Positions 44,296-52,509 of a DNA stretch of 64,000 nt are shown here, in pieces. The position numbers and the translations under genes are program-made. This stretch comes from JANMCE01 sp031410595. Lineage in GTDB: Bacteria > Actinomycetota > Acidimicrobiia > Acidimicrobiales > Ilumatobacteraceae. Each line of letters begins with the position of its first letter. Within the stretch, counting starts at the first letter, position 1. Under the pieces are notes generated by a model that saw only the letters and a program-made list of their open reading frames with translations, was not told the DNA's origin and did no database searches. The stretch covers positions 1-64,000 of the forward strand of contig JANNZM010000025.1 in NCBI GenBank assembly GCA_031410595.1, in the 5' to 3' direction.

Positions 44296-44324
44296 ACTAT
44301 CGTCTAGAAGAATCCTCTAGTCAA
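44296..44324 (-). promoter_or_regulatory. ABC-operon promoter with embedded TetR-type operator
   Basis: On the minus strand: -35 TTGACT (44324-44319), 17-base spacer, -10 GATAGT (44301-44296), then 6 bases to the GTG. The spacer carries TAGAAGA-A-TCCTCTA (44305-44319), one mismatch from the palindrome in front of the TetR gene. The repeated geometry makes both elements credible. Confidence 0.75.
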
Positions 44325-44406
44325 GGCAAGGAACACCACGCCTAACGCGTTTGGCGCGATGCTGCTACAGTTGTCAGGTCCGTTGCGGCCCGAGCTGCGG
44401 CGTGAT

Positions 44407-44426
44407 GCGACTGCCACCGGCAGCGC
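44407..44426 (+). promoter_or_regulatory. Hairpin in the rpsO leader
   Basis: GCG-A-CTGCC (44407-44415), ACC loop, GGCAG-CGC (44419-44426) form a stem with one bulged A, 36 bases before the rpsO start. S15 leaders are often autoregulated; this assignment is tentative. Confidence 0.4.
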
Positions 44427-44461
44427 GTCCCTTCCTGGGCGGATCACAAGAAAGTATTCCT

Positions 44462-44719
44462 TTGCCAGACAAACAAGCAACGATTGCCGCGAACAAGCTT
44501 CACGCAACCGATACGGGTTCTCCCGAAGTGCAGATTGCCATCCTCACCGAGCGCATCAACCACCTCACGGGCCACCTGAAGACGAACAAGAAGGACAATC
44601 ACAGCCGCCGTGGTCTGTTGACCATGGTCGGTCGCCGGCGTCGCATGCTCGACTACGTCAAGAAGAACGACGTCGAGCGTTACCGAGCCATCATCGCCAA
44701 GCTTGGCTTGCGTCGATAA
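44462..44719 (+). CDS. rpsO: 30S ribosomal protein S15
   Basis: The 85-residue protein shows the S15 signature: TDTGSPEVQIAILTERINHLTGHLKTNKKDNHSRRGLLTMVGRRRRMLDYVKKND. No ATG exists near the expected N-terminus. The options are TTG 44462, giving (M)PDKQATIAANK, or ATT 44456, giving (M)PLPDKQ, which is nearer the family length of about 89. Ribosome-binding sequence is weak (AAGAAAG). A strong terminator follows. Confidence 0.95.
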   Translation: MPDKQATIAANKLHATDTGSPEVQIAILTERINHLTGHLKTNKKDNHSRRGLLTMVGRRRRMLDYVKKNDVERYRAIIAKLGLRR

Positions 44720-44734
44720 CCGATTTACTGGAAG

Positions 44735-44762
44735 CGAGCGGCCAGTTCGGCCGCTCGTTTTC
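44735..44762 (+). terminator. Intrinsic terminator after rpsO
   Basis: CGAGCGGCC (44735-44743) pairs with GGCCGCTCG (44749-44757) around AGTTC, followed by TTTTCGT. It separates rpsO from pnp, so pnp probably has its own promoter as well. Confidence 0.85.
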
Positions 44763-44877
44763 GTGTAACACCTGTTTCACCACAATTCGCTGAGCACTGA
44801 CGCCGGTTGTCAGTCGCCGATTCGTTGAGCACACGGCTCAATGGTTTGCCGACTGGGAACTGGGCGGTGCTCCAAAC

Positions 44878-44910
44878 GGCCGGCTCAGCCAAATGGGCTC
44901 CGGACCGGCC
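44878..44910 (+). promoter_or_regulatory. pnp leader hairpin
   Basis: GGCCGG (44878-44883) pairs with CCGGCC (44905-44910) and encloses AGCC-AAAT-GGGCT. The stem ends immediately before the AGAAAGGAG ribosome-binding site. In E. coli PNPase controls its own message through a leader stem; a similar role here is inference. Confidence 0.5.
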
Positions 44911-44928
44911 AGAAAGGAGTTTCCTACG

Positions 44929-47394
44929 ATGGGAGACCCCAAAAAAGTCTCGGGCATTGTCCCGGGAACCGAAAAGACCATGTCCTTCGAGACTGGCAAG
45001 CTTGCGCCTCAGAGCCAGGGTGCCGTTATCGCCTCGATCGGCAATACCACTGTCCTGGCCACCGCCAACGCCGCAAAAGGCGTTCGTGACGGCATCGACT
45101 TCTTCCCACTGACGGTCGACGTCGAGGAGCGCGCTTACGCCGCCGGAAAGATCCCCGGATCCTTCTTCCGCCGTGAAGGCCGCCCCACCGAGGCCGCCAT
45201 TCTCACCTGCCGCCTCACCGACCGCCCGCTGCGCCCCGCCTTCGCTGACGGCTATCGCAACGAGACCCAGGTCGTTATCACCGTCATTGGTGCCGACCAG
45301 GAAAACCCGCATGACGTGCTGGCTATCAACGCAGCCTCGGCCGCGTTCATGCTTTCCGGCATCCCCTTCGAGGGCCCCATAGGCGCCGTTCGGCTGGCAT
45401 ACAGCCAAGAAGGCACCTGGATTCCCCACCCGACCTACGAAGAGGGCGAGAACTCCACGTTCGAGCTCGTCGTCGCTGGTCGTCAGCTCGACAGCGGCGA
45501 TGTTGCCGTCATGATGGTCGAGGCCGGCGGTACCGCCAAGGCCTACAGCTACTACGAAGGTGGCGCCCCCAAGGTCACCGAGGCCGTCATCGCCGATGGT
45601 CTTGAGGCATGCAAGCCGTTCATCAAGCAGGCCATTCAGCTGCAGACCGATTTGGTCAAGGCTGCGGGCGCTCGTGAGCCGCTGAAGTACACGCCTGTTC
45701 TCGACTACGGCGACGACGTATTCGCAGCCGTTGAAAAGAGCGGAAGCAAGGCCCTGGGCAAGGCCATCACTATTGCCGCCAAGCACGAGCGCAACGATGC
45801 CACCGACGCCGCTACGGCCGATGTGATCGCCGATCTCGCGGGTGAGGGCAAGCCGTTCGCTGGTCGCGAAAAGGAAATCAAGGAGGCTGTGCGCAGCCTC
45901 ACCAAGAAGCTCGTGCGCAAGCGCGTGGTGAAGGACGGCATCCGTCTTGACGGACGTGGCCCGGCCGATCTTCGTGCGGTGACCGCTGAAGTCGGCGTGC
46001 TGCACTCGGCTCATGGTTCTGCTCTGTTCCAGCGTGGTGAGACCCAGGTGATGAACGTTGCAACCCTTGGAATGCCGAGGATGAACCAGCTGCTCGACAC
46101 CCTGTCACCGGAGACCAACAAGCGCTTCCTGCACCACTACAACATGGCCCCGTGGGCCAATGGTGAGACCGGTCGCGTTGGTTCGCCCAAGCGCCGCGAA
46201 ATCGGCCACGGTGCACTCGCCGAGCGTGCGCTGCTGCCGATCGTTCCCTCGCAGGAAGAGTTCGCTTACACGCTGCGTCTCGTCTCTGAAGTGCTGGCTT
46301 CCAACGGCTCCACCTCAATGGGTTCGGTGTGTGCTGCCTCACTCGCCCTGATGGACGCCGGTGTGCCCACCAAGGGTGCCGTTGCCGGTATCGCCATGGG
46401 CCTCATCCTCGATGAAGGCAAGTACATCACGCTTACCGACATCCTCGGCGCCGAAGATGCTTTCGGCGACATGGACTTCAAAGTCGCCGGCACCGAGGAT
46501 TTCATCACCGCGCTGCAGCTCGACACCAAGATCGACGGCATCCCCGCCGATGTCTTGACCGCCGCGCTTCTGCAGGCTCGTGACGCCCGTATGGCCATCC
46601 TGAAGGTGATGAACGCCGCGTTGGACACACCGCGTGACGAAGTGGGCGAGACCGCACCGAAGATCGTCAGCTTCCAGATTCCGATCGACAAGATCGGTGA
46701 GGTGATCGGGCCGAAGGGCAAGGTCATCAACGCCATGCAGGCCGAGACCGGCGCCGACATTGCGGTCGATGACGATGGTGTCATGGGTACCGTCACCATT
46801 GGCTCCACCGACTCCAGCAAGGTTGCCGAGGCTCGTCGTCAGATTGAGCTCATCATCAACCCGCCGCTCGCCAGGGTCGGCGAGGTTTACCCGGGCCGTG
46901 TCGTGAACATCACCAAGTTCGGTGCGTTCGTCAACATCCTGCCGGGCCGTGACGGTCTGGTCCACATCTCCAAGCTCGGCAAGGGCAAGCGCATCAACAA
47001 CGTTGAAGATGCCGTAAGCCTTGGTGACGAGATCATGGTGCGGGTCGAAGATATCGATCCGCAGGGCAAGGTCAGCCTGACCCCATCTGGTCCCGAGTGG
47101 GAAGTTGCCGGTGGCGGCGATGACGCTGCCGATGAGCGTGCACCCCGTGCCCGTGGCAACGACCGTGGCGATCGTGCGCCCCGTTCATCGGCTCCGGCTC
47201 CGGCCCCGGCTTCTGACAGCGGTTCGGCCCCGGTTGCCGTCGCCAGCTTCGAAGATGCCTTCGACGCTGAGGCCCGCGAGACGTTCGGTGACCTCGGTCC
47301 CGGTGGTCCCGCTGGCGGCAACGACGCCGGTTCCAAGCCCGCTGGTGGCGGCCGCGAAGGCGGCCGTGGCCGTGGCCCCCGCAGGCACCGTTAG
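44929..47394 (+). CDS. pnp: Polyribonucleotide nucleotidyltransferase
   Basis: The 821-residue PNPase degrades RNA phosphorolytically and can add tails. It has two RNase PH domains, the second beginning near VKDGIRLDGRGPADLRAV with GSALFQRGETQVM. A KH domain (IDKIGEVIGPKGKVINAMQAETGADIAVDDDG) and an S1 domain (PGRVVNITKFGAFVNILPGRDGLVHISKL) follow, then about 90 residues of Arg/Gly/Pro/Ala-rich tail. ATG 44929 is set by AGAAAGGAG nine bases upstream. Confidence 0.97.
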   Translation: MGDPKKVSGIVPGTEKTMSFETGKLAPQSQGAVIASIGNTTVLATANAAKGVRDGIDFFPLTVDVEERAYAAGKIPGSFFRREGRPTEAAILTCRLTDRPLRPAFADGYRNETQVVITVIGADQENPHDVLAINAASAAFMLSGIPFEGPIGAVRLAYSQEGTWIPHPTYEEGENSTFELVVAGRQLDSGDVAVMMVEAGGTAKAYSYYEGGAPKVTEAVIADGLEACKPFIKQAIQLQTDLVKAAGAREPLKYTPVLDYGDDVFAAVEKSGSKALGKAITIAAKHERNDATDAATADVIADLAGEGKPFAGREKEIKEAVRSLTKKLVRKRVVKDGIRLDGRGPADLRAVTAEVGVLHSAHGSALFQRGETQVMNVATLGMPRMNQLLDTLSPETNKRFLHHYNMAPWANGETGRVGSPKRREIGHGALAERALLPIVPSQEEFAYTLRLVSEVLASNGSTSMGSVCAASLALMDAGVPTKGAVAGIAMGLILDEGKYITLTDILGAEDAFGDMDFKVAGTEDFITALQLDTKIDGIPADVLTAALLQARDARMAILKVMNAALDTPRDEVGETAPKIVSFQIPIDKIGEVIGPKGKVINAMQAETGADIAVDDDGVMGTVTIGSTDSSKVAEARRQIELIINPPLARVGEVYPGRVVNITKFGAFVNILPGRDGLVHISKLGKGKRINNVEDAVSLGDEIMVRVEDIDPQGKVSLTPSGPEWEVAGGGDDAADERAPRARGNDRGDRAPRSSAPAPAPASDSGSAPVAVASFEDAFDAEARETFGDLGPGGPAGGNDAGSKPAGGGREGGRGRGPRRHR

Positions 47395-47400
47395 ATCCAG

Positions 47401-48645
47401 TTGAGTATTCAGCAAGTAACACTTTCGTCGGGTATCCGTCTCGTAACTGAGCGGATGCCCGATGCGTTGTCGGTTTCCTCGGGCGTGTGGGTTGGCGTCG
47501 GGGCGCGTGACGAAGCTCGCGAAATGTCGGGCGTGTCGCACTTCCTCGAGCACCTGTTGTTCAAGGGCACGGCCGATCGGTCGGCCAAGTCGATCGCTGA
47601 AGCCATCGACCGAGTCGGTGGCGATATGAACGCGTTCACGTCGAAAGAAGTGACCGCGTATTACACCCGACTTCCGGCCCGTCACTGGGCGTTGGGTCTG
47701 GAGATTTTGGGCTCCGTTGTGTCATCACCTGCGTTGCGGGACGCCGATGTGGAGACCGAGCGAGAAGTTATTCTCGAAGAACTTGGCATGGATGAAGACG
47801 CGCTCGATGATCGTGCGCTGACGTTGCTGGCCGAGTCCTTGTTCCCCGATCATCCCCTGGGTTGGGAGACGGCTGGTGACAAGGACACCGTTGCTGCCAT
47901 CGCGCCCAAAGATGTGCGGGCGTTCTTCAAGAAGTGGTACCGACCGGCCAACATGGTCATGTCGCTCGCCGGCGCAATCGACCACGACGAAGCTGCGGCT
48001 GCAGTCGAGAAGTGGTTCACGTCCGCGCCGGGCGGTTCGAAGCCGAAGCGGGTTGCGCCTGTTGGCGAGACCCGCCCGTTGGCGGTCGTGCGCAAGAGAA
48101 GCGAGCAGGCTCACATCGCTCTTGGCTACCGCGCTGTTGATCGCGACGATCCGGACCGCGAGGCACTTGACGTCGCCAGCCAGGTTCTGGGCGGCGGGCC
48201 GTCATCGCGTCTCTTCGACGAAATCCGCGAGAAGCGCGGGCTCGCCTATTCGGTGTTCGCCAGTCAGGTGACATACGCCGATGCCGGTGCACTCAGCGTG
48301 TACGTCGGCACCAGCCCCGATCATGTCGGCGAAGTTCTCGTCATCGTCGACACCGAACTCGACAAGCTCGCCACCGATGGCGTCACCGACCACGAGTTGG
48401 AGATTGCAAAGGGCTACCTCACCGGTTCCTTTGTGCTGGGTCTCGAGGATTCCGCTAGCCGCATGAGCCGCCTCGCCGGTCACGTGTCGGCCCGCGGGTA
48501 TGTGCGCAGTGTCGAAGATCAAGTTGCCCGACTCGACGCCGTGACCGGCGACGATGTTCGCCGCGTCGCAAAGCGCGTGTTGAGCGGCCAGCAGGCCCTA
48601 GCGGTCGTTGGGCCTGTGACGAAGAAGGCGTTGGCTCGGAAGTAG
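47401..48645 (+). CDS. M16-family zinc peptidase (PepR/processing protease-like)
   Basis: The 414-residue protein has the inverted zinc motif HFLEH (HxxEH) in GVSHFLEHLLFKGT, with the downstream Glu in the TEREVILEELGM region and the R/Y-containing GGGPSSRLFDEIREKRGLAYSVFA of the C-terminal half. It starts at TTG 47401, 7 bases after the pnp stop, the same order as gpsI-pepR in mycobacteria. It is probably a cytoplasmic oligopeptidase. Confidence 0.92.
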   Translation: MSIQQVTLSSGIRLVTERMPDALSVSSGVWVGVGARDEAREMSGVSHFLEHLLFKGTADRSAKSIAEAIDRVGGDMNAFTSKEVTAYYTRLPARHWALGLEILGSVVSSPALRDADVETEREVILEELGMDEDALDDRALTLLAESLFPDHPLGWETAGDKDTVAAIAPKDVRAFFKKWYRPANMVMSLAGAIDHDEAAAAVEKWFTSAPGGSKPKRVAPVGETRPLAVVRKRSEQAHIALGYRAVDRDDPDREALDVASQVLGGGPSSRLFDEIREKRGLAYSVFASQVTYADAGALSVYVGTSPDHVGEVLVIVDTELDKLATDGVTDHELEIAKGYLTGSFVLGLEDSASRMSRLAGHVSARGYVRSVEDQVARLDAVTGDDVRRVAKRVLSGQQALAVVGPVTKKALARK

Positions 48646-48712
48646 CAATGCCAGGCGGAACCATGTCGGCGGTGGGTCGGCTCGGCCGGCACTAAAATAG
48701 CTCAGGAAGCTT

Positions 48713-48779
48713 TGCCTAGCCGGGAGCGGAAAAGACGGTTTGCCCTGGTTGCGGCGCATCGTGGTCGTCTCGCTAGGCA
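48713..48779 (+). other. Inverted repeat with nested stem, possible structured RNA
   Basis: TGCCTAGC (48713-48720) pairs perfectly with GCTAGGCA (48772-48779). Inside, AGACG (48734-48738) pairs with CGTCT (48766-48770). No known RNA family was matched by eye. It could be part of the M16 3' region or a small RNA. Confidence 0.35.
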
Positions 48780-48810
48780 GGGTGGCCATGTGCCTCCTGG
48801 AGCGAGCGCG

Positions 48811-48838
48811 GTAAGCAGGCCCGGTTGGGCCTGCTTAC
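48811..48838. terminator. Bidirectional hairpin between convergent genes
   Basis: GTAAGCAGGCCC (48811-48822), GGTT, GGGCCTGCTTAC (48827-48838): a 12-bp perfect stem between the M16 peptidase gene and the oppositely oriented HNH gene. No T-run follows. Confidence 0.6.
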
Positions 48839-48860
48839 GCTATTCGTTTGACCCGCACGG

Positions 48861-50027
48861 CTACAGGTGTGTGCGGGGTGGGCCGCGTAGTTGGTGGCCG
48901 TCGGGATCGGTCACGACGAGATACTGGCCAGGGTCCATTTTCGCGGTCCAGCCCGGTTTGTGCACGGTCTTGTGATGGATGCCGCACAGGAGGGCCATGT
49001 TGTCGATATCGGTGGGTCCGTGGTCTCGGTCGTACTCGAGGACGTGGTGGGCGGTGCACCAGATTGGTTTCATGGTGCACCCGGGAAACGCACAGTGCCG
49101 ATCACGAGCGACCAGGGCACGCCATTGTGCGGGGGTGGCTAACCGGACTGTTCGGGACATCCACAGCGGTTCACCCTGCTCACCCAGAACGACGAAGGTG
49201 AGTTTCGCGTCACACAAGAGTCGCTTCACTCGGTCGGGCGCGAGCATCGTGCCATCGGCATACTTCGCGACGCCACCGTTCACATAGTCCTGAAAGTCGA
49301 TCAACACCGTCATCTCGGTAGACCTGCGCGCGGGGCTGGGAACGTTCTGTAGCGCTCGTCGGGCCATTTCGATCAACGCGGCAGCTTGCCGCTGCGAGTG
49401 GGGCAGGATCGGTTCGCCTTCGACGAGTTCTGGGAGGCAGACGCCGAGGGCTTCGTCGAACACTTTCGCGTCGTCACCCGACACTTGCCCATCAAGCTTG
49501 AAACGTCCATCCATGAGTGGTGAGAAATGCAGGTGATCGGTCTCGGGTTCCGGATCGGTCCCGTTGTCGGCGTCGACGGTGGCTTTGGCGCGTGCGGCCC
49601 ATTCCTTCATCACGCGACCGGTCTGATCGACCGTGCATTCCGCGAGGAGCGGCACCATATCGCGCTCGGCATCGGCGAACAGGTCGATCGTTTTATCGTT
49701 CACGTTCGCGGTGATCACCAAAGCCTGCGACGCGGCCAACGCACCGGACGCGAACGCTTCCTCGGTAGTCGGGAGGGAACGCAGTTGTCGCATGAGCTGG
49801 ATCATCCGAGCCGCGTCACTGGGTGAGCGGCGCGTTTCGTGACACAACCAGCTGTTCAACGATTTGTAACCGTCGATACCCCACCCGGCCTGCCGATCGA
49901 ACACCGACAGATCCCGAACAATCGAGGCCAAACACCGATCGAGCAGTGCGAGATTGGCGCGTAGACCGCGGGTGGACGGGTCCGAGGTGATGGCCCCGGT
50001 TTGGAGGGTGTTGGTGTCCGCCGACAT
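48861..50027 (-). CDS. DUF222/13E12-type HNH endonuclease
   Basis: The 388-residue protein has the helical DUF222 N-terminal domain. A C-terminal HNH nuclease shows CAFPGC, then CTAHHVLEYDRDHGPTDIDNMALLCGIHHKTVH, with metal-binding His and structural Cys residues. These genes are abundant and often multicopy in actinobacteria (REP13E12-like) and behave like mobile or selfish elements; the cellular role is unknown. ATG 50027 is preceded by a good promoter. It is full length for the family. Confidence 0.9.
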   Translation of the reverse strand: MSADTNTLQTGAITSDPSTRGLRANLALLDRCLASIVRDLSVFDRQAGWGIDGYKSLNSWLCHETRRSPSDAARMIQLMRQLRSLPTTEEAFASGALAASQALVITANVNDKTIDLFADAERDMVPLLAECTVDQTGRVMKEWAARAKATVDADNGTDPEPETDHLHFSPLMDGRFKLDGQVSGDDAKVFDEALGVCLPELVEGEPILPHSQRQAAALIEMARRALQNVPSPARRSTEMTVLIDFQDYVNGGVAKYADGTMLAPDRVKRLLCDAKLTFVVLGEQGEPLWMSRTVRLATPAQWRALVARDRHCAFPGCTMKPIWCTAHHVLEYDRDHGPTDIDNMALLCGIHHKTVHKPGWTAKMDPGQYLVVTDPDGHQLRGPPRTHL

Positions 50028-50058
50028 AGAACTAGTGTACCCAACATGAGATAGGAAT

Positions 50059-50088
50059 ACTATAAGTAGGAGTGAGTTTCTTTGTTAA
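50059..50088 (-). promoter_or_regulatory. Promoter of the HNH nuclease gene
   Basis: Minus strand: TTAACA (50088-50083), an 18-base spacer, TATAGT (50064-50059), then about 30 bases to the ATG. The surrounding 60 bases are noticeably AT-rich. The rest of the 240-base gap to 50267 shows no gene. Confidence 0.55.
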
Positions 50089-50267
50089 GAAAACGCTTGT
50101 TGGGCAGGCTCTATGCGTCTCTGACAGGTCCAGACCGTCATGATGGACCGCTGGACCATCAGACCCCTGGGACCAGCAGAACCCCACAGACCAATCGACC
50201 TCGGAAACGACACGAAGCGCCGTCCTTCGCCACCAGGCGTCACTCGATCGAGCTGTAGCCTGCGAGC

Positions 50268-51026
50268 GTGCTGCATAGTCCCCTCCCGACCGTCGACGTG
50301 AGGCATGCGGTCATGCACATGCATTGGGATGACCTCACGTTTTTGCACTGGGCGTACGACCCCGATGTCATTCAAGCGCTGCTCCCCGAGGGCCTCACGG
50401 TTGACACCTACGAAGGCCGAGGATGGATCTCGCTCGTGCCATTTGTGATGCGCGTCATCGTGCCCGGCGATCGATATCGGCTGCCGTTTATCGGCCGCTT
50501 TCCCGAGACGAATGTGCGGACCTACGTGCGGGAGTCCGACGGTACGCAGGGCATCTGGTTCTTCTCCCTTGATGCCGGCTCGGCACTTGCGACACTCGGC
50601 GGGCGAGCGGGCTATCGCCTCCCGTACATGTGGAGCGACATGTCGGTACGGCGAAACGCCGACACGGTCGAGTACCACTGTCGTCGCAGGTTTCCCGGAC
50701 CAAAAGGAGCGGCGAGCCGTGTCCAAGTCAGCATCGGCGACGCGTACGAACCGGCCGACCTGACCGATCTTGACCACTGGCTCTCGGCGCGGTGGCGGTT
50801 GTACTCCGTCATGTTCGGTCGACTGTGGGGCGCCCACGCGGTGCACGAGCAATGGCCGCTGCGGCACGCGACGCTGCAGCGATGTGACGACGACCTCGTG
50901 ACTGCCGCTGGCCTTCCCCACCCAATCGGCGACCCGATAGTTCAGTTCGCCGAACGGGTCACGGTGCGCATCGGCCGGCCATACCGACTGCCGCCAGTTT
51001 CCGAGCCCAAGCGACGACCAACCTGA
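50268..51026 (+). CDS. DUF2071 (YqjF-like) protein
   Basis: The 252-residue protein matches DUF2071: MHWDDLTFLHWAYDPDVIQALLPEGLTVDTYEGRGWISLVPFVM, then FPETNVRTYVRESDGTQGIWFFSLDAGSALA. The structure class is an acetoacetate-decarboxylase-like fold; no activity is established. It starts at GTG 50268 without a strong ribosome-binding site. It stands alone between the HNH gene and the CBS gene. Confidence 0.85.
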   Translation: MLHSPLPTVDVRHAVMHMHWDDLTFLHWAYDPDVIQALLPEGLTVDTYEGRGWISLVPFVMRVIVPGDRYRLPFIGRFPETNVRTYVRESDGTQGIWFFSLDAGSALATLGGRAGYRLPYMWSDMSVRRNADTVEYHCRRRFPGPKGAASRVQVSIGDAYEPADLTDLDHWLSARWRLYSVMFGRLWGAHAVHEQWPLRHATLQRCDDDLVTAAGLPHPIGDPIVQFAERVTVRIGRPYRLPPVSEPKRRPT

Positions 51027-51066
51027 TCCCGACGCGTTGGAAAGCAATGGCCGGTAGCCTCGGCCC

Positions 51067-52509
51067 ATGACGATCCTGCCACCGCCCACCACGCCGTGGG
51101 GCACGCCCGATCGGGACGCCCGACTGGCCGGAACGGAGATCTACAACTCGGTCATCGACCTCATCGGCAACACGCCGCTGGTGCGGCTCGGGCGCTTGGA
51201 ACAGGCTATGCACATGCCCTGTCCCCTGGTGATCAAGTGGGAGGTGACGAACCCAGGCGGCTCGTCCAAAGATCGTCCCGCGCTCGAAATGATTCTGGCT
51301 GCCGAACGTTCCGGCGAACTGAAACCAGGTGGAACCATTGTGGAACCGACGAGCGGGAACACCGGCGTCGGCCTTGCCATCGTTGCTGCTCACCGTGGCT
51401 ACAAGTGCATGTTCGTCACCACGAACAAAGTGGTGCCCGAACGCATCGACGCGCTGCGGGCCTACGGGGCCGAGGTGGTGGTGTGCGATGTGGCGCTGCC
51501 GCCCGAGCATCCCGACAGTTACTACTCCACCGCCGAACGCCTGGCCCGCGAGACACCCAACGCCTACCGGCCCAATCAGTACGCCAACCCCAACAACCCG
51601 GCAGCGCACGAGAAGACCACCGGCCCCGAGATCTGGCGCCAGACGGGCGGGCGTATCACGCACTTCGTCGCTGGCGCCGGCACCTGCGGAACCATCACCG
51701 GAGCGGGCCGCTTCCTCAAACGTATGGATCCTGGCGTGCAGATCATTGCGGCCGACCCCGATGCCAGCGTCTTCTCGGGCGGCAGCGGGCGCCCCTACCT
51801 GATCGAGGGCGTGGGTGAAGACTTCTTTCCGGCCGCGTGGGACCCCAGCGTCTACGACGACATCATCGCCTGCTCCGACGAAGAGGCCTACCTCATGGCT
51901 CGTCGCGTGGCGAAGGAGGAAGCGGTCCTGCTCGGTTCGTCGGGCGGCCTTGCAATGGCCGCCGCCATCAAGTTGAAGGATCGACTCACCCCGGATGATC
52001 TCGTGGTCGTACTGATCCCCGATTCGGGACGCGCGTATGTGAGCCGAGTCTTCAACGATGAGTGGATGGCTGGCTACGGCTTCTTGCGCGAGTGCGACCA
52101 ATGCGTTGGCGCCGTGCTTGACGCCCGTGGCGGTGGGCTTCCCTCGTTGCTCTACGTCAATCCGCAGACGACCGTGCGCAATGCCATTTTCCTTATGCGA
52201 GCCAACGGCGTAAGCCAACTCCCGGTGTGCAAGAACGAGCCTCCATTCGCAACCGCCGAAGTGGCCGGCTCGGTGGATGAACTTGCCTTGATGGACGCCG
52301 CGTTCAAGAACGCCGATGTGATGAACATGCCCGTCGAAAGAGTGATGGGCCCCAAACTTCCGACCATCGGCGTCGGACAGAAAGTGGAGTTGGCAGTGCA
52401 ATTACTCGAACGTGCTCCTGCGTTGCTTGTGCTTTCGGGCGGACGACCGCTCAGCATCCTGACGCGCACCGACGTGCTTTCGTACCTGGGGATGGCTACT
52501 CATGGGTGA
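51067..52509 (+). CDS. Cystathionine beta-synthase
   Basis: The 480-residue enzyme condenses serine and homocysteine to cystathionine. The PLP domain has NPGGSSKDRPAL (Schiff-base K68), EPTSGNTGVG and the glycine loop GAGTCGTITGAG. A pair of CBS domains fills residues about 350-478. It overlaps the following gamma-synthase/lyase gene by 8 nt, so the two form a transsulfuration operon. Confidence 0.92.
   Translation: MTILPPPTTPWGTPDRDARLAGTEIYNSVIDLIGNTPLVRLGRLEQAMHMPCPLVIKWEVTNPGGSSKDRPALEMILAAERSGELKPGGTIVEPTSGNTGVGLAIVAAHRGYKCMFVTTNKVVPERIDALRAYGAEVVVCDVALPPEHPDSYYSTAERLARETPNAYRPNQYANPNNPAAHEKTTGPEIWRQTGGRITHFVAGAGTCGTITGAGRFLKRMDPGVQIIAADPDASVFSGGSGRPYLIEGVGEDFFPAAWDPSVYDDIIACSDEEAYLMARRVAKEEAVLLGSSGGLAMAAAIKLKDRLTPDDLVVVLIPDSGRAYVSRVFNDEWMAGYGFLRECDQCVGAVLDARGGGLPSLLYVNPQTTVRNAIFLMRANGVSQLPVCKNEPPFATAEVAGSVDELALMDAAFKNADVMNMPVERVMGPKLPTIGVGQKVELAVQLLERAPALLVLSGGRPLSILTRTDVLSYLGMATHG

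Noticed and set aside
48713..48779. SRP RNA or other housekeeping RNA
   Set aside because: The GGTCAGG...GGAAGG...AGCAG core of SRP RNA is absent, and no tmRNA or RNase P motif was found.
50959..52401. A 480-codon open frame antisense to the cystathionine beta-synthase gene
   Set aside because: The plus-strand enzyme has all family motifs; the antisense product has none.
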